Part shown: one piece after another, positions 44,781 to 53,614 of the stretch | Layout: each line of letters opens with the position of its first letter | Numbering within the stretch: the stretch's first letter is position 1 | Assembly: GCA_913009655.1 (NCBI GenBank) | Contig: CAJVWI010000001.1 | Coordinates: forward strand, 1-64,000 | DNA length: 64,000 nucleotides | Direction of reading: 5' to 3' | From: an uncultured Cryomorphaceae bacterium | Lineage (GTDB): Bacteria > Bacteroidota > Bacteroidia > Flavobacteriales > Schleiferiaceae | The notes under the pieces: model-generated | The model's input: the letters and a program-made list of their open reading frames with translations, nothing else | Told to the model about the DNA's origin: nothing | Database searches by the model: none | Translations under genes and position numbers: made by a program

Positions 44781-45879
44781 ACAAATCTTGAACACGTTCA
44801 AAAAAACCTTTATCTGACTTTCCTGGATTCGGTTTAAAGTTTTTTGACTCTCGCAAATCCTCTAATATTGCTTTTTCTTTAATGGTTATTGATTTTGGAG
44901 TCCAAACAGAAACATGAACCATCAGATCACCAATTCCATATCCCTCGACACTTGGCAATCCTTTTCCCTTTAATCTCAATGTCTTTCCACTTTGAGTCCC
45001 CGCATCAATTTTCATTCGCACCTTTCCGTTAACACTAGGAATTTCAACTGATGAACCAAGAGAGGCATCAGGAAAAGAAATATAAAGCTCAAAGTGTAAA
45101 TGTTGACCTTCTCTAATTAAAGTTTCATGAATTTCCTCTTCAATCGAAACAATAAGATCTCCTGCAGAGCTTCCGCCTGGTCCGTGGTTACCCTTGCTTG
45201 CTACACGCAATTGCATACCATCTTGAACCCCTGGCGGTATTTTCACACTTACCACTTCTTCAACTCGTTCTAAACCGTCTGCTCCAACGCCGGCAGGTCT
45301 TTTATCTATCATTTTTCCTGAACCATTACAGCCATTGCAGGCACTTGCCGTGCGCATTTGTCCAAGTATTGTATTTTGAACTCTTGAGATTTGCCCTGAA
45401 CCTTTACAAACAGTACATGTTTTAAATGTAATACCATCTGCAGGGACAGCTCTTCGAATTTTTATCTTTTTCTCAACTCCTGAGGCGATATCCGATAAAT
45501 CAAGCTTTACTCTAACTCTTAGATTTGCACCCCGAACAGATCCACCTCGACTACTTCCGCCAAACCCACCAAATCCTCCTCCGCCAAAGACATCACCAAA
45601 GTGGCTAAATATATCATCCATATTCATACCACCTTGTCCACCGGAACCTGCACCAAAAGCCTGATGACCGAATTGATCATATTTTTGCTTTTTCTCAGGA
45701 TTGGATAAAATTTCGTAAGCCTCTGCCGCTTCTTTAAATTTTTCTTCAGCCGCGTTGTCTCCCGGGTTTTTATCTGGATGATACTTAATTGCTAATTTGC
45801 GATAAGCCTTTTTGATCTCATCTGAAGATGAAGATTTACTCACGCCCAATACTTCGTAAAAATCTTGTTTTTGTGCCAT
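44773..45879 (-). CDS. dnaJ: Chaperone DnaJ with shortened zinc-finger region
   Basis: [38 protein letters not shown] region; only two CxxCxGxG motifs. Confidence 0.96.
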   Translation of the reverse strand: MAQKQDFYEVLGVSKSSSSDEIKKAYRKLAIKYHPDKNPGDNAAEEKFKEAAEAYEILSNPEKKQKYDQFGHQAFGAGSGGQGGMNMDDIFSHFGDVFGGGGFGGFGGSSRGGSVRGANLRVRVKLDLSDIASGVEKKIKIRRAVPADGITFKTCTVCKGSGQISRVQNTILGQMRTASACNGCNGSGKMIDKRPAGVGADGLERVEEVVSVKIPPGVQDGMQLRVASKGNHGPGGSSAGDLIVSIEEEIHETLIREGQHLHFELYISFPDASLGSSVEIPSVNGKVRMKIDAGTQSGKTLRLKGKGLPSVEGYGIGDLMVHVSVWTPKSITIKEKAILEDLRESKNFKPNPGKSDKGFFERVQDLFN

Positions 45880-45881
45880 AA

Positions 45882-46424
45882 TTAGTTTGTGATATCTGCT
45901 ACTACCACTTTGGCATAACGAATTATTTTTGACCCGAGCATGTAACCTCTCTCAATTTCATCTATTACTTTTCCCTTCTGATCTTCTGATGGTGCGGGAA
46001 TAGTAGTTATGGCTTCCATAGTTTCAACGTCTAGGGGTTTTCCAACAGGAGATTCCATAGGGTTTAATCCTTCAATTTTCAAAGTACCAATAAGTTTGGC
46101 ATATATCAAGTCTAAACCTACTCTTTCCTCAGATTCTTTCGGAAAATTTTTCAGAGCCCTATCTAAATCATCCACAACAGGTAAAATAGCTTTTATTACC
46201 TTTTCACTAGCCGTAGACATAAGATCAAGTCGCTCCCGCGCATTTCGTTTGCGAAAGTTCTCGAACTCAGCATAAAGTCTTAGATTTTGGTCTTTTAACT
46301 CCTTTATTTGTTCTTCAAAATTAAGCTCTGGAATATCAGTATTTTCAACATTTTTTGTTCCACCTTCAATTTTTGAATCTGGTTCAGTATTCCCCTTCTC
46401 TGATGTCTTTTTTCCTTTTGCCAT
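45882..46424 (-). CDS. grpE: Nucleotide exchange factor GrpE
   Basis: [42 protein letters not shown]; precedes dnaJ. Confidence 0.96.
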   Translation of the reverse strand: MAKGKKTSEKGNTEPDSKIEGGTKNVENTDIPELNFEEQIKELKDQNLRLYAEFENFRKRNARERLDLMSTASEKVIKAILPVVDDLDRALKNFPKESEERVGLDLIYAKLIGTLKIEGLNPMESPVGKPLDVETMEAITTIPAPSEDQKGKVIDEIERGYMLGSKIIRYAKVVVADITN

Positions 46425-46453
46425 GATAAATCAAAATATATATTGCCGAAAAA

Positions 46454-46469
46454 GCAAACAGTCTGCCAA
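46454..46469 (-). promoter_or_regulatory. Sigma54-like -24/-12 element TTGGCAGACTGTTTGC upstream of grpE
   Basis: GG-N10-GC spacing; TTGGCA and TTTGC match the RpoN consensus. Confidence 0.45.
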
Positions 46470-46498
46470 ACATGACCAAATGTCATATTGGCAGACTG
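46459..46498. other. Nested dyad: CAGTCTGCCAA ac ATGAC caaat GTCAT a TTGGCAGACTG
   Basis: 11-bp outer and 5-bp inner complementary arms read directly. Confidence 0.85.
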
Positions 46499-46516
46499 CG
46501 CATATTTATAAAAATT

Positions 46517-47077
46517 TTATTTCCTCAAAGAACTCAGAGCATTTTCAAGAGCCACGCCCCTGAGACCTTTAGCAATTATCTTTCCTTTACCATCTATGAG
46601 GAAAGTCATAGGAACTGCATTTACACCATAAATCGAAGCACCTTGAGCACGCCATCCTCTAAGATCACTTACATGACTAGACCAAGTCAACCCATCTTGG
46701 GCGATAGCCTGAATCCAGCGATCTTTTGATTGGTCAAGACTTACAGAATAAATCTCAAACCCCTTACCCACACTGAATTTTTCATCTTTAAACTTTGCAT
46801 AGGTTTTTACAACATTTGGATTCTCTCTTCGACATGGACCGCACCATGACGCCCAAAAATCGATCAAGACTAACTTACCCTTTAGATCACTTAATTTCAT
46901 GATTTCTCCTTGAGGATTTAAAAAAGCCAACTCTGGAGCCTGGTCCCCAATTTTTACATTCGCTACTTGATCAGAACTGAAATTGTTAGGCCTAATAGTT
47001 ATTTCTTGATAATTTGAGTTCGTAAACATTACGATAATTGCTGCTAATAAAATTATTCTTGTTTTCATTTTAAACAA
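46517..47077 (-). CDS. TlpA/ResA-like thioredoxin-family protein
   Basis: LVLIDFWASWCGPCRRENPNVVKTY, GVNAVPMTFLIDGKGKIIAKGLRG. Confidence 0.92.
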   Translation of the reverse strand: MFKMKTRIILLAAIIVMFTNSNYQEITIRPNNFSSDQVANVKIGDQAPELAFLNPQGEIMKLSDLKGKLVLIDFWASWCGPCRRENPNVVKTYAKFKDEKFSVGKGFEIYSVSLDQSKDRWIQAIAQDGLTWSSHVSDLRGWRAQGASIYGVNAVPMTFLIDGKGKIIAKGLRGVALENALSSLRK

Positions 47078-47098
47078 ATTAAACTTTGTATTAATATA

Positions 47099-49012
47099 TT
47101 ATTGCCCACGACCTATAATTGTTACCGGGCCAGAATATCGCAGTTCTTTATCACATTGCAAAAGCACATAATAAGTTGATGGTGGCAACAGTTGACCATT
47201 ACTATTAACTCCAGTCCAGGTGTCATCATAATTGTCTTGGTAGTAAACTTGCCCACCCCAACGATTTAAAACACGCAAAGTGCAAGACTCTCCAAAAGAC
47301 ACCTCTGATAAGTCCAAAACATCGTTTATTCCATCCATATTGGCAGTTATAACATTTTGAACATTTGAAAGATCCGGTGCAACCAAATCTGGCAGCCAAT
47401 AAATTAATACAGTATCAATTCCTTGGCAACCATATTCATCTGTAACAATTACGAAAAAAGTTGTTGAGTCTTGATATTGCCATGCCTGTGGATCTTTTTG
47501 TTTTGAGTTATTAAAATAAACAGGCTTATCAGCAAACCACTCATAAAAAGAACCATATGAAACATCAAGATAAGCTGTATCATTACGAATTATAGAAGTA
47601 TCGGCGCCAGCATCAACAGCAACTGACCATTTGATGACAGAGATAGTATCGTAAACAGTATCTGGACAGAAAGATGAGGTGACAATCATTCGAACAGTAT
47701 AATCTCCGGGAAGAGACCAAGAGACCCCTTCAACACTATCTCCCTTTTCTCCAAATTTATTAGAAAGGTTCCCAAACTCCCATTCAAAATCAGCATCTTT
47801 AGGGGTACTACCCTCTGCATAAAAAAGCATATTCTGGGCTTCAAAACATGATGCACCAGTATATTTAATTAGATAATTTGGCTCATCATATATATCAAAA
47901 ACCTCATAGACTGTATCAGTACAAACGAGTCCTGGATTAATAATCAACATAACTGAATATTTGCCCGTATCTGAATAAGTGTAGGATGGAGATGGGGAAG
48001 AACTCGTATCTAATGTAGTATTCGTATCCCCAAAATCCCATAAATAAGAAATAGCTCCTGAAGTTTGAGCTTGAAAAGACATAGTCTTACCGATACACAA
48101 TAAACTTGGCTTTTCCAGCTGCGTAAGCATGTCCGAAACAACATTACTAATACAGCTTGTAATATTAAATTGATAATCTCGACGAACCTTTGAGAGAAGA
48201 GCTCCATTTTCATACTCAGAAACACAAATACCAACAACAAATTGACCTGTGGTGTTGGCAATACCTGAAATAAAACCAGTAACTGGGTCTATTGTCAAAG
48301 CAGGAGAACCAGGAATTGGCGTTGAGCTCGTCTGTGGGAGAATAAAAGGAATAGATGAATATGGAGGTGGATCAGCAGAGGCGGGGCTGGGGTTAAAAGA
48401 AGATCCACCATTTAAAATCTCGCAAAACTCATAAAAAAGTGAATCCCCATTTGAATCAACTGCTGAAGCATCAATACTTAGGACATCTGATTTACAAAGG
48501 ACAATTGGAGGTACTGTTGAGAATTGAGGAGTGCTATTGCAATTATCCATCGTCGGAATTTGGATTGTGTAGGTATTACCCGTACCCGTGCCAACTATAT
48601 TTGCAATACTGGCATTTCTACAACATCGTTGATAAGAGATAATGTAACCACCTGAACGAGCCGGAAGGGAGATTGTGTGAATATATTCGGCATATTCGGT
48701 ACAAATATTTGGAGGTGTAGTTAAACAAGGATTCCCGGTTGCTGAAGGAACCTGAACAGTAGTCCCTTTCGATACTGATGGATTAAAAAGGATATTTCCT
48801 TGATCATCAAATATTGTAAAATTAACAGACTGATCAAATCCTGCTACTCCACCAAAACAATCCCTGTAAATTCTAAGCTTAATTTCATAAGAATTATTAC
48901 CTGAACAGGTATAAGTGATTTCTCCACCAACTAAATGAGTACCACTAAGCTTGAGCGGAAAAAATAAGGCTAAAAATATTGCCGGAAAAAGAAATTTATT
49001 CAAATTAATCAT
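47099..49012 (-). CDS. Secreted PKD-domain adhesin with T9SS type B (gliding-associated) C-terminal domain
   Basis: Signal peptide; YLWDFGDTNTT PKD motif; NVQNVITANMDGINDVLDLSEV...NRWGGQVYYQDNYDDTWTG C-terminus. Confidence 0.88.
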   Translation of the reverse strand: MINLNKFLFPAIFLALFFPLKLSGTHLVGGEITYTCSGNNSYEIKLRIYRDCFGGVAGFDQSVNFTIFDDQGNILFNPSVSKGTTVQVPSATGNPCLTTPPNICTEYAEYIHTISLPARSGGYIISYQRCCRNASIANIVGTGTGNTYTIQIPTMDNCNSTPQFSTVPPIVLCKSDVLSIDASAVDSNGDSLFYEFCEILNGGSSFNPSPASADPPPYSSIPFILPQTSSTPIPGSPALTIDPVTGFISGIANTTGQFVVGICVSEYENGALLSKVRRDYQFNITSCISNVVSDMLTQLEKPSLLCIGKTMSFQAQTSGAISYLWDFGDTNTTLDTSSSPSPSYTYSDTGKYSVMLIINPGLVCTDTVYEVFDIYDEPNYLIKYTGASCFEAQNMLFYAEGSTPKDADFEWEFGNLSNKFGEKGDSVEGVSWSLPGDYTVRMIVTSSFCPDTVYDTISVIKWSVAVDAGADTSIIRNDTAYLDVSYGSFYEWFADKPVYFNNSKQKDPQAWQYQDSTTFFVIVTDEYGCQGIDTVLIYWLPDLVAPDLSNVQNVITANMDGINDVLDLSEVSFGESCTLRVLNRWGGQVYYQDNYDDTWTGVNSNGQLLPPSTYYVLLQCDKELRYSGPVTIIGRGQ

Positions 49013-49017
49013 TTAGG

Positions 49018-50487
49018 CTACTTTACAACTTTAATCCAGAGCTTACCTGTGTATTGGCCTCTTAAACCTGAATCTTTAGCAGAATCAGCTTGTTGATAGC
49101 TTGGGAATTTTAATAAATAAACATAGAACATATCATTTCTTGAATCCCTAAATACATTAGCTTGAATACCTCGGTTTGAAAGTTTCGCAGCCTGGCGATT
49201 AGCATTACTTGATTCACCATAAACTCCCGCAGTAACATAGTAACCCGGAGATCCAGGAGTCACATTATTGGCATAGTTTTCATTACGATATCCTTTGATG
49301 ACACCATCCCTCTGAACAGAGTTATTTGAATTCAAATCCTCATAAGAATTCATAGAAGATTCTTCTTGTCTTGATCTACGCTGATTTCCTGCTTCTTGAA
49401 GTTTCAATCCTTCTTCTTGAAGATTCTTTTTTAAAGATTCTGTTTGTTTTTCAAGTTCCACTTTCTGAGCAGCTCCCAATTCATCTTTGAACTCTTCAAG
49501 TCTTTCATTCAATAATTTCTCTGTTTCTTTTGAAGCTTGTCGCTGTTTGTCTTTCAAACGTTTAACTTCCGCTTCAAGCCTAGAATTCCTCTTGTTATCA
49601 CCAAACCTGTATGACAACATGAATTCGTTTGACATACCTAATGATGAAGCAAAAGCATTCGTACTAAACTCATGAGAATAACCTACAGATAACATAGGAG
49701 TCAAATGAACTCCAGCATTCAAAGTAGCAGCATAATTACTTCTGTACATCGCTCCTAAATAACCATATTCTTTCATATTAAGCATCAACCCTGCATCTAA
49801 TTGAGGAGCAACAAATGAAGCAGCCCGTACCGTAACCATCGGACTGAGAACCATTCTATCCTTTTGGATTTGTACATCATACTGAGTGGAAGCAACATAA
49901 TGACGAATTAAATGGTATGCTACGGGACCAGTATAATTATTTGAATAATTTATTGTCGGGTTGAAAAGCTGAGGAATACTTATACCTATTCTAAAATCAC
50001 TAACCTGAAGGTTTAATCCTAAATTCATATCCAACGTGCCATTCTGATTGGTTGGAAAAAGGAATGGATCGCCTTCATTTTTAACACGAACGCTAGCCAT
50101 ATCAAATGAATTATTTAAATAGCCTAGACCTAACCCAAAACTTAAAATAGAATTTTCACTAAGTTGAGCGTGATAGGCATAGTTACCATAAATACCTGAA
50201 CGAGACACGATGTCAGTCACATCATTAAATGCATAAACCGAATAACCTATTCGTTCTTTGTTTAATGCGCCATTAAAAACTAATGCCGATGTTTCTGGAG
50301 CGCCCTCCATACCCTGCCATTGTTGTCTGTGCATTGTTGTCAATGAACTAAATCCATCTGCACCAGATAATGCAGGATTAGTTATTTGAGGAGTAAAAAA
50401 GTATGACGCATAAAGTGGTAATTGCTGGGCTTGAATAGATGTCAAACCAAAAACTAACATAGATATAGATAAAATTGCCTTTTTCAT
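49018..50487 (-). CDS. PorP/SprF-family T9SS outer-membrane protein with coiled coil and C-terminal SPOR-like domain
   Basis: YASYFFTPQITNPALSGADGFSSLTTMHRQQWQGMEGAPET; C-terminal GYYVTAGVYGESSNANRQAAKL...FYVYLLKFPSYQQAD. Confidence 0.85.
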   Translation of the reverse strand: MKKAILSISMLVFGLTSIQAQQLPLYASYFFTPQITNPALSGADGFSSLTTMHRQQWQGMEGAPETSALVFNGALNKERIGYSVYAFNDVTDIVSRSGIYGNYAYHAQLSENSILSFGLGLGYLNNSFDMASVRVKNEGDPFLFPTNQNGTLDMNLGLNLQVSDFRIGISIPQLFNPTINYSNNYTGPVAYHLIRHYVASTQYDVQIQKDRMVLSPMVTVRAASFVAPQLDAGLMLNMKEYGYLGAMYRSNYAATLNAGVHLTPMLSVGYSHEFSTNAFASSLGMSNEFMLSYRFGDNKRNSRLEAEVKRLKDKQRQASKETEKLLNERLEEFKDELGAAQKVELEKQTESLKKNLQEEGLKLQEAGNQRRSRQEESSMNSYEDLNSNNSVQRDGVIKGYRNENYANNVTPGSPGYYVTAGVYGESSNANRQAAKLSNRGIQANVFRDSRNDMFYVYLLKFPSYQQADSAKDSGLRGQYTGKLWIKVVK

Positions 50488-50518
50488 AATTGCTTTAGAC
50501 TTTTGATTGCGGTTTCGG

Positions 50519-52588
50519 TTATTGCTGATTACGAATTACGGTTATTGCTCCTCTAAAACGAGCATAGTTGTTATTACACAATAAAAGATAGTAGTATGTT
50601 CCATCTGGAAGGGGGTCACCCCCAATAGTTGTCCCATCCCATCCTGAGATGTATTTCTTTTTTTCGTATACTTTAGCCCCCCAGCGATTAAATATCAAAA
50701 TATCGCAAGAATCAGATTGAACAACTTCTGAAAGATCAAAAACATCATTAAAACCGTCACCATTTGGGGTAATGACATTCATCACATTTTCAAAGTTGGT
50801 ATCCAGTATTGATGGATCAAATTGAATTATAATCATTGAGTCTATTCCAAAACAACCAAATGAGCTTCGAACCTCGACATAATATTTAGTTGTATCTGAT
50901 GTAGGTTTTGTCAAAGGAGATGAATTAGTTGGATCACTAAAGTATACTGGCTTGTCGGCATACCAATAGTAATTATCTCCACCACTAGCACCAAGTTGAA
51001 CAACTTCTCCTGGCATTACAATTTGATCTAAACCAGCATTCGGAGTGATTACAATTTCTGTAATTTGAAGAGTATCAAAACTTGTACAATTATTTAAACC
51101 AGTTGCCTGAACAACATAGACGCCTGAATCTTTAGCATAAAAAGAGCTACCTACATATGAACCCAAAGACCATGTCCATTGATATGAAAGACCTGAACCT
51201 GTTACACCAACTAAAACTGAATCACCAGCACACAAACCTAGACTATCACTTGGAGCCACATTCACTGTTGGCAATGGAATGACATTTACTTGTAAAGGCC
51301 CGGTCGTCCAATTACATGCGCTGCTATTAATTACCAAACGATATTGAGCAGATCCAGCTATTAGACCAGTATCAACAACTAATTCAAAAGTGGTGTCATT
51401 TGGTAATGATTGCCATGCCCCTGATGAAATTGGGTACATCACCTCCCATTGATAAGTCCAATCATTCAAAAAAGATTGATCATGAGAACGTAGCAATGTA
51501 GAATCACCGGGACAAATATCTAGTGAGGCAACTGACTGCCCAGCCCACATAATGTTTTCGATATAAGTGTCAGGTACAGTATCTACAAATACCTCTACAC
51601 TGTAACTTGTATCCGGACATCCCCCTGGGTTCCAGGAAGTAACTAAAGAATAAATACCCGAAGTTCCCGTAGAAAAATTGGCGCCAACCTCTCCTGACAT
51701 AGCAATTGATTGAATAACTCCGAACATGTCAACAGTGTCTTTTACCCATTGATAAGAAACAGTTACTCCAGCTCCAGGTTGAGGACCTCTTAGAGTAATA
51801 GTTTCAGTTTCACAAAATTGTAATGAATCAATTTGAGAATCTTTATCCAAAACCGTCAATGTAAGCATACCGGTTGAAATATGAGAAATCGTTGTGACAG
51901 GGGTAAATGAGTTAATTGTGGTGTCTGATGTAGAGACATCGCAATTACCAGAGCTTCCTGTAACCCCATAATCACCACTTACTGTTACTATTAAAGAATC
52001 TGCTGTTGCTCCTGAAATAGGTGTTCCAGATAAAGTCCATTGATATCCATCTAAGCCTTCCGTCGCATGAAGAACCACCGTATCTCCTTCACACATGCCC
52101 CAATCATTCGAAGGAGTATGATTGTTAATGAATCCACCAATAATGGTGTCGATAGATACTGATGGGGCAACATTGACTAACATTTGAATTGTATCCGACC
52201 AAAGTGAGGGACTCGAAGACTTGACAGAAAGTCCATAAAAATTATTGGTTGAGATAGACGACGGCACTAGTATCCATGCGTATTTTACACCTGCAGAGAT
52301 TGTATCTGCGATAGTACCCACGGGCGCAGGGGTGACGGATTCCCATTTGACTATCGACAAAGTATCACTCTGACCTAGAGTAAATGCACTTTTTTGACCC
52401 TCAGCAAGAAGTATATGAAAATCATTAATTACATTCATCCCTGGAGTTCCAATGGTGAGAGTCAACTTCAAAGAATCGCCTGTACACTTTGATAAATTGG
52501 GGACCTGAGTTAAGTCGATGGATTGAGAGTTAGCCAAGAAGGAAATGGAAATTCCAAGTGCTGTAGCGAATAATCGTACAAATGACAT
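50519..52588 (-). CDS. Secreted protein with T9SS type B (gliding-associated) C-terminal domain
   Basis: Signal peptide; NVMNVITPNGDGFNDVFDLSEV...NRWGAKVYEKKKYISGWDGT...LPDGTYYYLL. Confidence 0.88.
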   Translation of the reverse strand: MSFVRLFATALGISISFLANSQSIDLTQVPNLSKCTGDSLKLTLTIGTPGMNVINDFHILLAEGQKSAFTLGQSDTLSIVKWESVTPAPVGTIADTISAGVKYAWILVPSSISTNNFYGLSVKSSSPSLWSDTIQMLVNVAPSVSIDTIIGGFINNHTPSNDWGMCEGDTVVLHATEGLDGYQWTLSGTPISGATADSLIVTVSGDYGVTGSSGNCDVSTSDTTINSFTPVTTISHISTGMLTLTVLDKDSQIDSLQFCETETITLRGPQPGAGVTVSYQWVKDTVDMFGVIQSIAMSGEVGANFSTGTSGIYSLVTSWNPGGCPDTSYSVEVFVDTVPDTYIENIMWAGQSVASLDICPGDSTLLRSHDQSFLNDWTYQWEVMYPISSGAWQSLPNDTTFELVVDTGLIAGSAQYRLVINSSACNWTTGPLQVNVIPLPTVNVAPSDSLGLCAGDSVLVGVTGSGLSYQWTWSLGSYVGSSFYAKDSGVYVVQATGLNNCTSFDTLQITEIVITPNAGLDQIVMPGEVVQLGASGGDNYYWYADKPVYFSDPTNSSPLTKPTSDTTKYYVEVRSSFGCFGIDSMIIIQFDPSILDTNFENVMNVITPNGDGFNDVFDLSEVVQSDSCDILIFNRWGAKVYEKKKYISGWDGTTIGGDPLPDGTYYYLLLCNNNYARFRGAITVIRNQQ

Positions 52589-52613
52589 GCAAATATTTTT
52601 GTTAGTTTAAGGA

Positions 52614-52642
52614 GTAAAGATAGTGTTCAAGTTTTATGCCAA
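52614..52642 (-). promoter_or_regulatory. Candidate promoter TTTG-N17-TATCTTTA upstream of the 50519..52588 adhesin
   Basis: Read on minus strand; fits TTG-N17-23-TAnnTTTG with one mismatch. Confidence 0.4.
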
Positions 52643-52810
52643 AGATATGAATACTTGTCAAAGTTGACTTAGATCTGATTTACGTAGCAATTGAATGAGA
52701 TTTCGATTTTGTAAACTAATTGTAAATAGTTTAAAGAATTTTTATCAAATTGCTAAATATTTTTCAATTCAGATAACAAAGCAGAACTCATCATAAATTT
52801 TGAAAACTAA

Positions 52811-53188
52811 ATGAAGAAGCAAAATATATTTGAAAGTTTCAAGAACGCTTTACAGGGTTTTAAAACTGCTCTAATCAGTGATAGAAATTTAAAATTGCAT
52901 GTTTTATTTACATTAATTGTGTTTTCAATAGGGCTTTTTTTTAAAATAACCTTTGAAGAATGGTGTCTAATTGTAATAGTTATTGGTCTAGTTTTCGCCA
53001 GTGAATTAATAAATACAGCAATTGAAACACTCTGTAACACATTACATCCAGAGATAAATCCGGGAATAAAAAAAACTAAAGATATAGCTGCAAGCGCTGT
53101 TGTTTTTTCCGCTCTCTCTGCCCTTATTGTTGGAGCAATTATTTTTGTGCCTTATCTAAAAAATTATTTTTTTCAGATTACGAGTTGA
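52811..53188 (+). CDS. Diacylglycerol kinase (DgkA-like) family protein
   Basis: LHVLFTLIVFSIGLFFKITFEEWCLIVIVIGLVFASELINTAIETLCNTLHPEINPGIKKTKDIAA. Confidence 0.93.
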   Translation: MKKQNIFESFKNALQGFKTALISDRNLKLHVLFTLIVFSIGLFFKITFEEWCLIVIVIGLVFASELINTAIETLCNTLHPEINPGIKKTKDIAASAVVFSALSALIVGAIIFVPYLKNYFFQITS

Positions 53189-53613
53189 AATACAAAAAAT
53201 CCATTAAAATAAATAAACCAAAACACAAAGAAATTTGCGATTCTTTGAGATTGCAAAAAAGTTATTTTGATTGGGTAGGGTTTTATTGGATGAATGATGT
53301 TAATCAGACCCTTGAGTTAGGTGCCTTTTCTGGATCAATAACTGAGCATACCACGATACCTTATGGTAAAGGTATTTGTGGCCAGGTAGCTTTGTCTGGA
53401 GAGATGATTGAAGTACCTAACGTATGTGGAGTAAATAACTACATCGCTTGTTCTTTAGAAACTAATTCGGAATTAGTTGTTCCAATATTTAAAAATGAAA
53501 AACTCATAGGTCAATTAGATATTGATAGCTATTCTAAAAACCCGTTTAATGCAAAAGACAAAGTTCTCTTAGAGAGAATATGTAAATCTGTTGCTGATGA
53601 TATAATTCCTTAA
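53185..53613 (+). CDS. GAF-domain protein resembling free methionine-(R)-sulfoxide reductase; TTG start
   Basis: DWVGFYWM, IPYGKGICGQVA, YIACSLETNSELVVPIF...IGQLDIDS. Confidence 0.75.
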   Translation: MKYKKSIKINKPKHKEICDSLRLQKSYFDWVGFYWMNDVNQTLELGAFSGSITEHTTIPYGKGICGQVALSGEMIEVPNVCGVNNYIACSLETNSELVVPIFKNEKLIGQLDIDSYSKNPFNAKDKVLLERICKSVADDIIP

Positions 53614-53614
53614 G

